Assembly: GCA_003222085.1 (NCBI GenBank)
Contig: QHUK01000032.1
Coordinates: 1-60,844 of the forward strand
DNA: 60,844 bases
Origin: Gemmatimonadota bacterium
GTDB taxonomy: Bacteria > Gemmatimonadota > Gemmatimonadetes > Gemmatimonadales > GWC2-71-9
Direction of reading: 5' to 3'
Below are positions 32,926 through 41,226 of the stretch, piece by piece. Below the pieces are notes generated by a model. It searched no databases and was not told the DNA's origin. It saw only the letters and a list, made by a program, of their open reading frames with translations. A program made the translations under genes and the position numbers. Every line of letters begins with the position of its first letter. The stretch's first letter is position 1.

Positions 32926-32993
32926 GTCGTGGGTCGGGCCCCCCGCGCAGCGACTGCGTTGTTTTGTCGCGGAGCGGGGGTCCGACCTACGAC
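32926..32993 (-). terminator. Large imperfect inverted repeat after the DinB-b gene
   Basis: Left arm GTCGTGGGTCGGGCCCCCCGC (begins 32926) pairs with right arm GCGGGGGTCCGACCTACGAC (32974-32993), leaving a loop of about 27 bases. It lies just after the stop of the DinB-b gene and before the ada start, both on the minus strand. There is no T-run, so it may be a folding 3-prime end or a repeat element and not a classical terminator. Confidence 0.4.
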
Positions 32994-33003
32994 CGGCGAC
33001 AGG

Positions 33004-33489
33004 CTACATCCAGGGTTCGTCCGCCGACGGCCCGTAGATCGACGGGACCTTGCCGTCCGCCATGCGGAGGTAGACGGTGAACTGGCCGCGGTGATGCACC
33101 TGGTCCATCAGCATGAACCAGAGCAGGTCCATCTTGCGGACGTCACCCATCTGCTTCGGCGCCACGAAGAACTTCACGGTCTTGTTGAGCTCCGCGTCGG
33201 GCGTCCGCTTGATGCGGTCGACGAATGCCTTGGACGACTTCTCGTACGCAGCGATCACCTCCGGCAGGGTCGTGGGCGCCTTCGGCATCTTCCCGAACTC
33301 GATCCCGCCGTCGAGCGCCTGCTCGCTCGCCTTCTGCTCGGTCACGAACATCCAGGCGAGCTCCCTCGCCGACTTGCACTTGGCGTGCGGCTTCAGGTCT
33401 CCCTTAGCGGCCGGGTAGGCCTTGAGCACCCGCATGGTAGTGGGGAGCTCCTTCTCGAGCGCCCCCAGGAACTGCTCCTTTTCCGTCAT
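33004..33489 (-). CDS. DinB/YfiT-like four-helix protein (DinB-b)
   Basis: This 161-residue protein starts at MTEKEQFLGALEKELPTTMRVL with GAGGAGG seven bases upstream. Its C-terminal helix MDQVHHRGQFTVYLRMADG and tail VPSIYGPSADEPWM are close to those of DinB-a at 20894, and His residues near 45 and in VHHRGQ would form the usual metal site. The first helix has KPHAKCKSARELAWMFVTEQ, which is also like DinB-a (KPHPKSMTLGRLATLV). The substrate is unknown. It is divergent from the DUF488 gene. Confidence 0.87.
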   Translation of the reverse strand: MTEKEQFLGALEKELPTTMRVLKAYPAAKGDLKPHAKCKSARELAWMFVTEQKASEQALDGGIEFGKMPKAPTTLPEVIAAYEKSSKAFVDRIKRTPDAELNKTVKFFVAPKQMGDVRKMDLLWFMLMDQVHHRGQFTVYLRMADGKVPSIYGPSADEPWM

Positions 33490-33573
33490 CCTTGCCTCCT
33501 CGCGAGTACGTTCTTCAAGCTCACCGATTCCCCGGATTGCCACCAGCCCCCCGTGATTCTTTTTTTCCTCGAT

Positions 33574-34113
33574 GTGATCTACACGATCGGACACTCGACT
33601 CGGGCTCTCAGCGAGCTGCTGGGCCTGCTCGCGGCCCATCGGGTCACGCAGGTGGTGGACGTGCGCCGTTACCCGGCGTCGCGCCGCCACCCGCAGTTCG
33701 CCCGCGATGCGCTCGCGACCGCGCTCCAGGAGGTGGGCGTCGGCTACCATCACGCGCCCGAGCTCGGCGGGCGGCGCGCGGCGCGGCCGGACTCGCTCAA
33801 CACGGGGTGGCGCACCGCCGGCTTCCGCGGCTACGCGGATTACATGGAGACGCCGGAGTTCGCGGATGCGCTGGTGCGGCTGCGCGAGCTCGCGCGGGCT
33901 GGGCCGACGGCGATCCTGTGCGCGGAAGCCGTGCCCTGGCGCTGCCACCGCCAGCTGATCGCCGACGCGCTGGTGGTGCAGGGGCATGACGTGGGCCACA
34001 TCCTCGGCGCCGCGCGGGTGGAGCCGCATCACTTGTCGCCGCACGCTCAGGTGCTGCCGGGTGGGCGGCTGCGCTATCCCGCCGGCCCGCCCGACCAGAT
34101 CGCACTGTGCTAA
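33574..34113 (+). CDS. DUF488 family protein
   Basis: This protein of about 179 residues opens with IYTIGHSTRALSELLGLLAAHRV and has VDVRRYPASRRHPQF, PELGGRR, NTGWRTAGFRGYADYM and LCAEAVPWRCHRQLIADALVVQG, all marks of DUF488. The CAE...CHR motif is thought to form an active or metal site, but no activity is established. GTG at 33574 fits the normal family start; an upstream in-frame GTG at 33553 is also possible and neither has a good ribosome site. It is upstream of a GGDEF gene on the same strand. Confidence 0.88.
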   Translation: MIYTIGHSTRALSELLGLLAAHRVTQVVDVRRYPASRRHPQFARDALATALQEVGVGYHHAPELGGRRAARPDSLNTGWRTAGFRGYADYMETPEFADALVRLRELARAGPTAILCAEAVPWRCHRQLIADALVVQGHDVGHILGAARVEPHHLSPHAQVLPGGRLRYPAGPPDQIALC

Positions 34114-34197
34114 GCGGAGGGGTTATCTTCTCACCGACCGACCCTCGCGGGGGTACGCATCACCCGTCCTTTCGGCGCAGGCCCGCCGTGGGCCATC

Positions 34198-35013
34198 GTG
34201 GTTGCCGGACTCGTCGCCGTGGCCGGGCTGGGCTACCTCGACTTCGCGACCGGTCCCGAGCTCACTCCTCTCTTGTTCTATCTTGCCCCGGTCGTCGTGG
34301 TGACGTGGTTCGCGGGTCGCCGTCCCGGCCTGGGGGTTGCCGGCGCCGCTACCGTCGCCTGGCTCCTCACCGACGCCCTCACGCATGGCGACTACGCGCA
34401 CGGGTCGATTCCCTACTGGAACGGCCTGCTCCGGCTCGGCGCGCTGGCTATCGTGGCAGAGACGGTGGCTCGCCTCCGGGCGGCGGTCGCGCGGGAGCGG
34501 GACCAGGCGCGTGCCGACCCCCGCACGGGCGTCGCCAATCTCCGGGCGTTCTATCAGCTCGCCGACGCCGAGATCACACGCGCCCGGCGCTACCCGCACG
34601 CGTTCTCGGTCGCCTACATCGATCTCGACGAATTCAAGCTCGTGAACTTTCGACTGGGACACGAGGCGGGCGACGCGGTCCTGCGCTCGGTGGCCCGCGC
34701 CCTGACGGGCGTGCTGCGGGCGAGTGACGTTGTCGCGCGGATCGGCGGCGACCAGTTCGTGGTCCTCTTGCCCGAGGCCGGGGCGGCGGCCGCCCGCCTG
34801 ACCGTGGAGAAGCTGCGCCAGGCGCTGTCGGACGTGGTCCCGGCGCACGGCTGGCGGATTACGGCGAGCATCGGCGTCGCGACCTTCCTGGTGCCACCCG
34901 AGTCGGTGGATGCATTGCTCGCGGCCGCCGATCGCCTGATGTATCAGGCCAAGCAGAGCGGGAAGAACACCATCTCGCACGAGACGCAGAACGAAGCACC
35001 CGTGGTGCGCTGA
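34198..35013 (+). CDS. Membrane GGDEF protein with variant GGDQF site
   Basis: This 271-residue protein has two to three N-terminal membrane helices (about residues 1-20, 24-40 and 45-62), a linker helix ([20 protein letters not shown]) and a GGDEF domain. The domain has [15 protein letters not shown], the metal Asp in [21 protein letters not shown] and SIGVATF. The signature reads GGDQF, with Gln where the fourth residue is normally Glu, and KxxND reads KLVNF. The third residue, which binds metal, is kept, so activity may be reduced, altered or lost. No other start codon exists between the upstream stop and GTG 34198. Confidence 0.85.
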   Translation: MVAGLVAVAGLGYLDFATGPELTPLLFYLAPVVVVTWFAGRRPGLGVAGAATVAWLLTDALTHGDYAHGSIPYWNGLLRLGALAIVAETVARLRAAVARERDQARADPRTGVANLRAFYQLADAEITRARRYPHAFSVAYIDLDEFKLVNFRLGHEAGDAVLRSVARALTGVLRASDVVARIGGDQFVVLLPEAGAAAARLTVEKLRQALSDVVPAHGWRITASIGVATFLVPPESVDALLAAADRLMYQAKQSGKNTISHETQNEAPVVR

Positions 35014-35014
35014 C

Positions 35015-35410
35015 ATGCCGCGGCGTAACATCTCGAGCGGGGCGCCGTGGGAGCCCGTCGTCGGCTACTCGCGCGCGGTGCGGGTGGGCTCCACCGTGCA
35101 CGTCGCGGGCACGACGGCGACCGGGCCCGACGGGAAGATCGTCGGGATCGGGGACGCTTACCTGCAGGCGGTCCAGGCGCTCAAGAACATCGAGCGGGCG
35201 CTCCTCCAGGCCGGCGCGTCGCTCAACGACGTCGTCCGCACGCGTATGTACGTGACGGACATTGCCGACTGGGAGCGTGTGGGGCGGGCCCACGGCGAGG
35301 TGTTCCGGGACATCCGGCCCGCCAGCACGCTCGTGGCCGTGAGCCGGCTCGTGGCGCCCGAGATGCTCGTGGAAATCGAGGCGGAAGCGATCGTGGAGCG
35401 CGACGAGTAG
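35015..35410 (+). CDS. RidA/YjgF-family enamine/imine deaminase
   Basis: This 131-residue protein is a RidA-family member: [62 protein letters not shown] and a C-terminal [24 protein letters not shown]. The Arg in VRTRMYVTD is the conserved catalytic Arg region of true RidA proteins, and the end of the protein has the conserved Glu. It trims reactive imines produced by PLP enzymes. It starts 1 bp after the GGDEF stop and is followed by thioredoxin 2, so it may be part of that transcript. Confidence 0.92.
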   Translation: MPRRNISSGAPWEPVVGYSRAVRVGSTVHVAGTTATGPDGKIVGIGDAYLQAVQALKNIERALLQAGASLNDVVRTRMYVTDIADWERVGRAHGEVFRDIRPASTLVAVSRLVAPEMLVEIEAEAIVERDE

Positions 35411-35430
35411 ATTCCAGACGGAGGTGAGCC

Positions 35431-35889
35431 GTGGCGGTCACAGAAGTCGGCAAACGCGCAACCGTCGCTTGCCCGCTCTGCGGGACGCTCAACCGGGTGG
35501 ATCTCACCCGCATTGCCGACCGTCCGAAATGCGCCAGCTGTGGGCGGCCGATCCTGCTCGATCGTCCCATCGCGGTCACGGACGCGACGCTCGACGCGGT
35601 CCTCAAGGGCACGGAGGTACCCGTCGTCCTGGATGGGTACGCCGACTGGTGCGGCCCCTGCAAGATCATGGCGCCCGTGCTCGACGACTTCGCGCGCGAC
35701 CGCCAGGGCGAGGTACTGGTCGTGAAGCTCGACACCGACCGCAACCCGGCGACCACGCATCGGTTCGGCATCCGTGCCATTCCGACGTTGCTCGTATTCC
35801 GGCAGGGTCAGGAAGTGGGCCGGCAGACGGGCGTGATCCCGCGGCAGCGGCTCGAAGCCCTGGCCGGACTCTCTGGGCCCGCGACGTGA
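35431..35889 (+). CDS. trxC: Thioredoxin 2 with N-terminal zinc ribbon
   Basis: This 152-residue protein has a GTG start with GGAGG upstream. The N-terminal zinc ribbon has two CxxC pairs (ACPLCG, CASCG) and is followed by a thioredoxin fold with the active site DWCGPCKIMAPVL and the cis-Pro region IRAIPTLLVFRQG. This layout defines TrxC. It reduces disulfides in the cytoplasm under oxidative stress, the zinc ribbon tuning its activity. The stop overlaps the TM2 gene start (GTGA). Confidence 0.96.
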   Translation: MAVTEVGKRATVACPLCGTLNRVDLTRIADRPKCASCGRPILLDRPIAVTDATLDAVLKGTEVPVVLDGYADWCGPCKIMAPVLDDFARDRQGEVLVVKLDTDRNPATTHRFGIRAIPTLLVFRQGQEVGRQTGVIPRQRLEALAGLSGPAT

Positions 35890-36323
35890 CCTCCGGGTCG
35901 CTGTCGCGGTACGAGCAGCCGGAGCCGCGCGCGGGGCAGGCCCCGGTGTCCGAGCGCTCGCGCGGCGTGGCGCTCGGGCTGGCGGTCCTGGGCGGCCCGT
36001 TCGGGCTGCACCGCTTCTACACCGGGCGCATTCAGAGCGGCATCTGGATGTGCCTCACCCTGGGTGGGATGGGGATCTGGTACCTCTACGACGTCGTCGT
36101 CGTCGCTGCGGGCGACTTCCATGACTGCGATGGACGCCGGGTGGCGCGGTGGGAGGTCTCCGATGCCGCCGCCGGCCCCGGTGCGTCGGACCGTCGGGTG
36201 ACGGACCTCGAAGATCGCATGCTCGGGCTCGAGTCGCAGGTCGGCGAGCTCGCGGAGCGACTCGACTTCGCCGAACGCCTGCTGGCGCAAGCGCGGGAGC
36301 GGGGAACGCTGCCGAAGGGCTAG
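35886..36323 (+). CDS. TM2-domain protein with C-terminal coiled coil
   Basis: This 145-residue protein has a TM2 domain: two membrane helices with LAVLGGPFGLHRFYTGRIQSG and WYLYDVVVVAAGDF (about residues 28-80). The C-terminal part carries a short coiled coil (RRVTDLEDRMLGLESQVGELAERLDFAERLLAQAR). It begins at GTG overlapping the trxC stop. TM2 proteins are widespread and uncharacterised. The coiled coil suggests dimerisation at the membrane face. The gene ends where the first heptamer inverted repeat begins. Confidence 0.85.
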   Translation: MTSGSLSRYEQPEPRAGQAPVSERSRGVALGLAVLGGPFGLHRFYTGRIQSGIWMCLTLGGMGIWYLYDVVVVAAGDFHDCDGRRVARWEVSDAAAGPGASDRRVTDLEDRMLGLESQVGELAERLDFAERLLAQARERGTLPKG

Positions 36324-36405
36324 AACGTTATGCGTAATCCGTTATCCGTCATCCGTTACCGAGAGCATACTGACAAACCACGGATGACGGAGGACGGATA
36401 ACGTT
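36324..36405. repeat. Inverted repeat with arms of tandem 7-bp units (ATCCGTY), copy 1
   Basis: The left arm holds ATCCGTT, ATCCGTC and ATCCGTT (36337-36357) behind AACGTTATGCGTA. The right arm holds ACGGATG, ACGGAGG and ACGGATA (36380-36400), ending at AACGTT. The arms are reverse complements with few mismatches and enclose about 22 bases. The element fills the gap between the TM2 gene and pntAA. The same heptamers recur at 41175-41226. Confidence 0.85.
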
Positions 36406-36435
36406 GTTGTCTCACCAATGTCATCTTGAGGTTTC

Positions 36436-37539
36436 ATGAGGATCGGGGTCCCGAAAGAGACCGCGGCCAACGAGCGCCGGGTAGCCTTGACGCCGGACGT
36501 CGCCGGCCGGCTCGTCAAGGCCGGCCTGTCGGTCGTCGTCGAGCGGGGGGCAGGGGAGGCCGCGTCGTTCGGTGACGACGCGTACGGCGCTGCCGGGGCG
36601 ACGCCGGTCGCGACGGCCGCCGAGGCGTTCGGGAGCGACATCGTGCTCAAAGTGCAGCCGCCCTCGGTGCAGGAAGCGCGGTTGTGCCGCGAAGGGAGTG
36701 CGCTGGTCGCGCTGTTTCAGCCGGCGGCCGAACGGGAGTCCGTGTCTCAGCTCGCGGCTCGCAGGGTCACGGCCTTCAGCCTGGCGTTGCTCCCCCGAAT
36801 CACCCGGGCGCAGCCGATGGACGTGCTGTCGTCCCAAGCGACGGTCGCCGGATACAAGGCCGTGCTCCTCGCCGCAGTCGCGACCGGCCGCTTCTTCCCG
36901 ATGCTCGTGACGGCGGCCGGAACCCTGACCCCCGCGCGTGTGCTGGTGCTGGGCGCCGGGGTGGCGGGCCTGCAGGCGATCGCCACGGCGCGCCGGCTGG
37001 GCGCCGTGGTCTCGGCCTTCGACGTCCGCGCCGCGGTGAAGGAACAGGTGGAGAGTCTCGGCGCGAAGTTCCTCGAGATGCAGATCGGCGAGCAGGCGGA
37101 GGCCGCGGGGGGCTACGCGAAGCAGCTGTCCGAGGAGACTCACCGCCGCGAGCTCGCCTTCCTCGCCCAGCAGGTGAAGGACGCCGACATCGTGATCACG
37201 ACGGCGGCGATCCCGGGGAAGCGAGCGCCGATACTGATCACGGCCGACGCGGTCGGCGGCATGAAGCCGGGGTCGGTGATCGTGGACCTCGCGGTCGAGA
37301 CCGGCGGGAACTGCGAGCTGGCGGTGGCGGGGACCGACGTGAGCCGGAACGGCGTGCTGATCCTGGGTCCGGTCAATCTGCCGAGCACGCTGCCGTATCA
37401 CGCGAGCCAGATGTACGCGCGGAACATTTCCAGTTTCCTGTTGCACGTCACACGAGACGGCAAGCTCGTCGTGGATTTCGACGACGAAATCATGCGAGAG
37501 ACATGTGTCACGTACGCCGGGGAGGTGCGGAAGTCATGA
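36436..37539 (+). CDS. pntAA: NAD(P) transhydrogenase alpha subunit part 1 (NAD-binding domain I)
   Basis: This 367-residue protein starts MRIGVPKETAANERRVALTPD, the typical beginning of alanine dehydrogenase/transhydrogenase proteins. NAD-binding features are VLVLGAGVAGLQAIATARRLGAVV and FDVR, and NISSFLLHV and VVDFDDEI lie at the end. In this split version the alpha chain is divided into PntAA and PntAB. The protein carries domain I, which binds NAD(H) in the cytoplasm. The stop overlaps the pntAB start (ATGA). TGAGG lies before the ATG. Confidence 0.95.
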   Translation: MRIGVPKETAANERRVALTPDVAGRLVKAGLSVVVERGAGEAASFGDDAYGAAGATPVATAAEAFGSDIVLKVQPPSVQEARLCREGSALVALFQPAAERESVSQLAARRVTAFSLALLPRITRAQPMDVLSSQATVAGYKAVLLAAVATGRFFPMLVTAAGTLTPARVLVLGAGVAGLQAIATARRLGAVVSAFDVRAAVKEQVESLGAKFLEMQIGEQAEAAGGYAKQLSEETHRRELAFLAQQVKDADIVITTAAIPGKRAPILITADAVGGMKPGSVIVDLAVETGGNCELAVAGTDVSRNGVLILGPVNLPSTLPYHASQMYARNISSFLLHVTRDGKLVVDFDDEIMRETCVTYAGEVRKS

Positions 37540-37859
37540 TCGACGGTTTGCTGACGGTCCAGACGGCGGCGGCCGAGCCCGCGGGCGACTACTGGTCCAT
37601 GCTGTTCGTGTTCGTGCTGGCGACCTTCATCGGGCTGGGCGTGATCCGCCGCGTCTCCCGCCTGCTCTACACGCCGCTCATGTCGCTCACGAACGCGATC
37701 TCGGCGATCGCCGTGGTCGGGTCGATCGCGGTCACGGGTGCGGAGTACCCGGCGGCCATCCGCGTCCTCGGGGGGATCGCGCTGTTCGCGTCCATGACGA
37801 ATATCGTCAGCGGATTCCTCATCACGGACCGGATGCTGAAGATGTTCAAGAAGCAATGA
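37536..37859 (+). CDS. pntAB: NAD(P) transhydrogenase alpha subunit part 2 (membrane)
   Basis: This 107-residue protein has three hydrophobic segments (about 21-40, 45-66 and 72-95). It includes LFVFVLATFIGLGVIRRVSRLLYTPLMSLTNAISAI, the conserved membrane part of the alpha subunit that forms part of the proton channel. It lies between pntAA and pntB with 4-bp overlaps on both sides, so its expression is tightly linked to both. Confidence 0.95.
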   Translation: MIDGLLTVQTAAAEPAGDYWSMLFVFVLATFIGLGVIRRVSRLLYTPLMSLTNAISAIAVVGSIAVTGAEYPAAIRVLGGIALFASMTNIVSGFLITDRMLKMFKKQ

Positions 37860-39265
37860 CGTACGCCGTCGCCCAGGCCGCCGCCATCCTCGCGACGGCG
37901 CTGTTCATCTTTTCGCTGTACTGGATGAACGATCCGAAGACCGCCCGCCACGCCGTGGTGGCGGGCGTCTCGGGGATGCTCGTCGCCGTGCTGGCGACCT
38001 GGTTTCAGCCCGAGATCGTGCACCACGGCTGGATCGTGCTGGCGATCGTCGCCGGCTTCGTCGTCGGTGTGCCGCTCTCCCTGGTGCCGCTCACAGCCGT
38101 GCCACAACGGACCGCGCTCTCCCACGCCTTCGGCGGGCTTGCCGCCGGGCTGGTGGGGGCCGCGGAATACTTCCTCGGCTTGACCGAGCATCCGGCCCAG
38201 CTGACCGCCTTCCGGATGAGTGCCATCGTGGCCGAGGTGATCCTGGGATTCCTGACGTTCACCGGGAGCCTCATGGCCGCGGGCAAGCTGCAAGAGGTCA
38301 AGTGGATTCCCCAGCGGCCGGTGACCTACCCGGGACAAAACGTCGTCAACATCGGCGTGCTGGTCGTCGCCGTGGCGCTGGGCGTGGTCGTCGTCATGCA
38401 CCCCGCGGCGGCGTGGTCGGCGCGGGTGTTCTACGGGATCGTCGGGCTCGCGGTGCTGTTCGGCGTGCTGCTGATCATCCCGATCGGCGGCGCGGACATG
38501 CCGACGGTGATTTCCATCCTGAATTCCTACGCCGGCCTCTCGGCCGTCGCAATGGGTTTCGTGCTCAACAACAAGCTCCTGGTGACCGCCGGTGCGCTGG
38601 ACGGCTCGAGCGGCCTGATCCTGTCGATCATCATGTGTCGGGCAATGAACCGCTCGTTCACCAACGTGCTGTTCGGTGCGTTCGGCACGGTGCAGAAGAC
38701 GGTCGCCGTCGGCGAGCAAAAAGCGTGGAAGCAGGAGACGGTCGAGGGCGCGGCTCAGCTGCTCGAGCAGGCGAGCCTCGTGGTGGTCATCCCCGGGTAC
38801 GGCATGGCCGTCGCGCAGGCCCAGCACAAGGTGCGTGAGCTGTACGACCAGCTGACCAAGCGGGGGATCACGGTCAAGTTCGCGATTCACCCCGTGGCCG
38901 GACGGATGCCGGGCCACATGAACGTGTTGCTCGCGGAAGCGAACATCCCGTACACCGCGCTCGTCGAGATGGAGGAGATCAATCCCGACATGCCGCAGTG
39001 CGACGTGGCGCTCGTGATCGGTGCGAACGACGTCGTGAACCCGGCCGCCCGCTACGCCAAGGGCAGTCCCATCTACGGCATGCCGATCATCGACGCCGAC
39101 AAGGCCAAAACGGTCCTCGCCATCAAGCGCAGCAAGAACCCCGGCTTCGCCGGCATCGACAACGAGCTGTATGTGCAGGACAACACATGGATGCTGTTTG
39201 GTGACGCGAAAGCGGTGATCGGCGACCTGGTCAAGCAGCTCGCGAGCGGGAGCGGCATACACTAG
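37856..39265 (+). CDS. pntB: NAD(P) transhydrogenase beta subunit
   Basis: This 469-residue protein has an N-terminal membrane domain of about nine helices (with IPIGGADMPTVISILNSYAGLSAVAMGF). A C-terminal NADP-binding domain III follows, with VVVIPGYGMAVAQAQHKV, HPVAGRMPGHMNVLLAEA, DVALVIGANDVVNPAA and GMPIIDADKAKTV. Together with PntAA and PntAB it couples proton flow inward to hydride transfer from NADH to NADP. The start overlaps pntAB (ATGA). Confidence 0.97.
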   Translation: MTYAVAQAAAILATALFIFSLYWMNDPKTARHAVVAGVSGMLVAVLATWFQPEIVHHGWIVLAIVAGFVVGVPLSLVPLTAVPQRTALSHAFGGLAAGLVGAAEYFLGLTEHPAQLTAFRMSAIVAEVILGFLTFTGSLMAAGKLQEVKWIPQRPVTYPGQNVVNIGVLVVAVALGVVVVMHPAAAWSARVFYGIVGLAVLFGVLLIIPIGGADMPTVISILNSYAGLSAVAMGFVLNNKLLVTAGALDGSSGLILSIIMCRAMNRSFTNVLFGAFGTVQKTVAVGEQKAWKQETVEGAAQLLEQASLVVVIPGYGMAVAQAQHKVRELYDQLTKRGITVKFAIHPVAGRMPGHMNVLLAEANIPYTALVEMEEINPDMPQCDVALVIGANDVVNPAARYAKGSPIYGMPIIDADKAKTVLAIKRSKNPGFAGIDNELYVQDNTWMLFGDAKAVIGDLVKQLASGSGIH

Positions 39266-39278
39266 CCGCCCGGCGCCG

Positions 39279-41153
39279 TCACTTTGCCCAGCGGTTGTTC
39301 GCGCGGTCGATATCCGGGTAGATGGCCTTCGGATCCACCACCACCCCAATCATCGGTTTCCCGGTCCCCACCCGGGCCGTGAACTTGCTGCCGAGGTTCC
39401 ACATCTCGATCGGATAATCCCGCGACTCCGTCGACCCGTCGGCATAGCGGATCTCGAGCGTCACGGGCAACACCATTTGCCCGCGGTTCGACAGGAACAC
39501 GAGCGCCGTGTCACCCGCGGTGGTGACGGAGTCGACCGCCTGATCGAGGCGAGCCGTGGTATACACCCAGGCGCGCCAGAACCAGTCCAGGTCTCGGCCC
39601 GACACGTTCTCGATCGTGCGGAAGAAGTCCGCGGGTTGCGGGTGCTTGAACGTCCAGCGTCGCACGTACTCGCGCAGGGCGCGCTCGAAGGTCTCCTTCC
39701 CCAGGACCGCGTCCCGCAGCACCGTGAGCATCAGCGCGGGCTTCTGGTACGCGGTCCACGCGAGATCGCGCGACTCGACCGGCTTGGTGATCAACGGCTG
39801 CTCGCTCCCCGGGACGGCCGAGATCCGATAGGCCGTGAGCAGCTCCCGGCGCACCGTGTCGCCGTACGCCGTTCCCTTGAAGTAGCCCTCCGCCGAGCCG
39901 TAATCGATGAAGCTGTTGAACCCCTCGTCCATCCAGGGATAGCGGCGCTCGTCCGAGCCCACCATCATCGGGAACCATTCGTGGCCGAATTCGTGCGTGA
40001 GCACCCAGTATTGGTCCTCGCGCTTGTCGAGGGACGGCACGAACGTCAGCATCGGGTACTCCATCCCCTCGATCAGCCCTTCGACCGTCGTGGCGTGCGG
40101 CCAGGGGTACATCCCCCATGTCTCGCTGAAGTGCTTGATCGTGAACCACGCCATGCGGTTCGCTTCCTCCCACGGCGCGGCGCTCGGTCGATAGAACGTT
40201 TGGATGAGGACGCCGTTCCAGGCCGACGCGTCCCACCGGAAATCGGGCGCAGCGGCCCAGGCGAAGTCGCGCACGTTCCTGGCGGTGAGGTGCCAGGTCT
40301 TGGCCCCGGGGGTACGCTGTGCGCTGTACGCGGTTGCCTCTGCCTTGGTGATGACCTGCACACGGTCGGCGGAGGTCTTCGCCCGGGTGAGCCGTGCCCG
40401 TTCCGTCGCGCTCCACACGGCCAACGGGTTCTGCACGGTTCCGGTCGCGGCCACCACGAACCCCGCCGGCAGCGTGAGCGTCACGTCGAAGTCCCCGTAC
40501 TCGAGGTAGAACTCGCCGGCGCCGATGTAGGGCAGGGGATTCCAGCCGTGCACGTCGTCGTACACCACCATGCGGGGGTACCACTGGCCCATCTCGTACA
40601 GCCGCGTGCCGATGCGTCCCATGCGGCCGCCGCCGTAGGGCGGCACGGGGAAATGCCACGCGACATCGAAGTCGATCATCCCCTTGGGGGCGAGCGGGCG
40701 CGGCAGCTCGACCCGCATCATCGTCCCGTATTCGGCGCGCCGCAGCTCCCGGCCGGCGAATGCAAAGCGCTCGATCGTGATCCCGCCGCTGAATCCCTTG
40801 CCGGTGAAGTCGAACACCGCGCCCCCCGCGAAGTGCAGCGGCGGCTGGTTCAGGGCGTAGGTCACACTGTTCTTCGCGAAGATGTTCTGCTCGATCTGCA
40901 CCCAGACGAACCGCAGGGTGTCGGGAGAATGGTTTTCGTAGTGGATCCGCTCGGTGCCGCGGAGCACGGAGCCCGCGGTATCGAGCGTCGCGCGGATCAC
41001 GTAGTCCGCGCGCTGCTGCCAATAGTCGGGGCCCGGCGCGCCCGACGCCCCGCGCACGCGGTTCGGTGCGGGGAGTGGAAGCGCGCGGAACGGGGACGTA
41101 TCGGAGACTAGCGTTTGTGTCGCCAGCACGATGCCGGCGATCAGAAGGAGCAT
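39279..41153 (-). CDS. M1-family zinc aminopeptidase, secreted
   Basis: This 624-residue protein has an N-terminal signal or anchor (MLLLIAGIVLATQTLV). The M1 signatures are GMEYP around Glu375, where the family usually has GxMEN, and HEFGH at 387-391 with the distal Glu410 in WMDEGFNSF. A typical N-terminal beta domain and a C-terminal region with WRAWVYTTARLDQAVDSV are present. It removes N-terminal residues from peptides, probably in the periplasm. AGGAG precedes the ATG. It is convergent with pntB, and the VOC gene lies upstream behind a heptamer inverted repeat. Confidence 0.93.
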   Translation of the reverse strand: MLLLIAGIVLATQTLVSDTSPFRALPLPAPNRVRGASGAPGPDYWQQRADYVIRATLDTAGSVLRGTERIHYENHSPDTLRFVWVQIEQNIFAKNSVTYALNQPPLHFAGGAVFDFTGKGFSGGITIERFAFAGRELRRAEYGTMMRVELPRPLAPKGMIDFDVAWHFPVPPYGGGRMGRIGTRLYEMGQWYPRMVVYDDVHGWNPLPYIGAGEFYLEYGDFDVTLTLPAGFVVAATGTVQNPLAVWSATERARLTRAKTSADRVQVITKAEATAYSAQRTPGAKTWHLTARNVRDFAWAAAPDFRWDASAWNGVLIQTFYRPSAAPWEEANRMAWFTIKHFSETWGMYPWPHATTVEGLIEGMEYPMLTFVPSLDKREDQYWVLTHEFGHEWFPMMVGSDERRYPWMDEGFNSFIDYGSAEGYFKGTAYGDTVRRELLTAYRISAVPGSEQPLITKPVESRDLAWTAYQKPALMLTVLRDAVLGKETFERALREYVRRWTFKHPQPADFFRTIENVSGRDLDWFWRAWVYTTARLDQAVDSVTTAGDTALVFLSNRGQMVLPVTLEIRYADGSTESRDYPIEMWNLGSKFTARVGTGKPMIGVVVDPKAIYPDIDRANNRWAK

Positions 41154-41174
41154 GGGGTCTCCTGCTCGGATGTC

Positions 41175-41226
41175 ATCCGTTATCCGTCATCCGTGGCTAC
41201 GGATGACAGAGGACGGACGACGGATC
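41175..41226. repeat. Inverted repeat with arms of tandem 7-bp units (ATCCGTY), copy 2
   Basis: ATCCGTT, ATCCGTC and ATCCGTG (41175-41195) are followed after 3 bases by ACGGATG, ACAGAGG, ACGGACG and ACGGATC (41199-41226). The short centre makes a tight hairpin. The last unit runs into the stop codon of the VOC gene (41225-41227). The heptamers are the same as at 36324-36405. Confidence 0.85.

Noticed and set aside
37667..39349. 560-codon open frame opposite pntB
   Set aside because: It runs antisense to a clear pntB; the product is His/Arg/Asp-rich low-complexity, typical of the reverse strand of a GC-rich gene.
39477..41111. 544-codon plus-strand frame opposite the M1 peptidase
   Set aside because: Antisense shadow of a gene with intact HEFGH and distal Glu.
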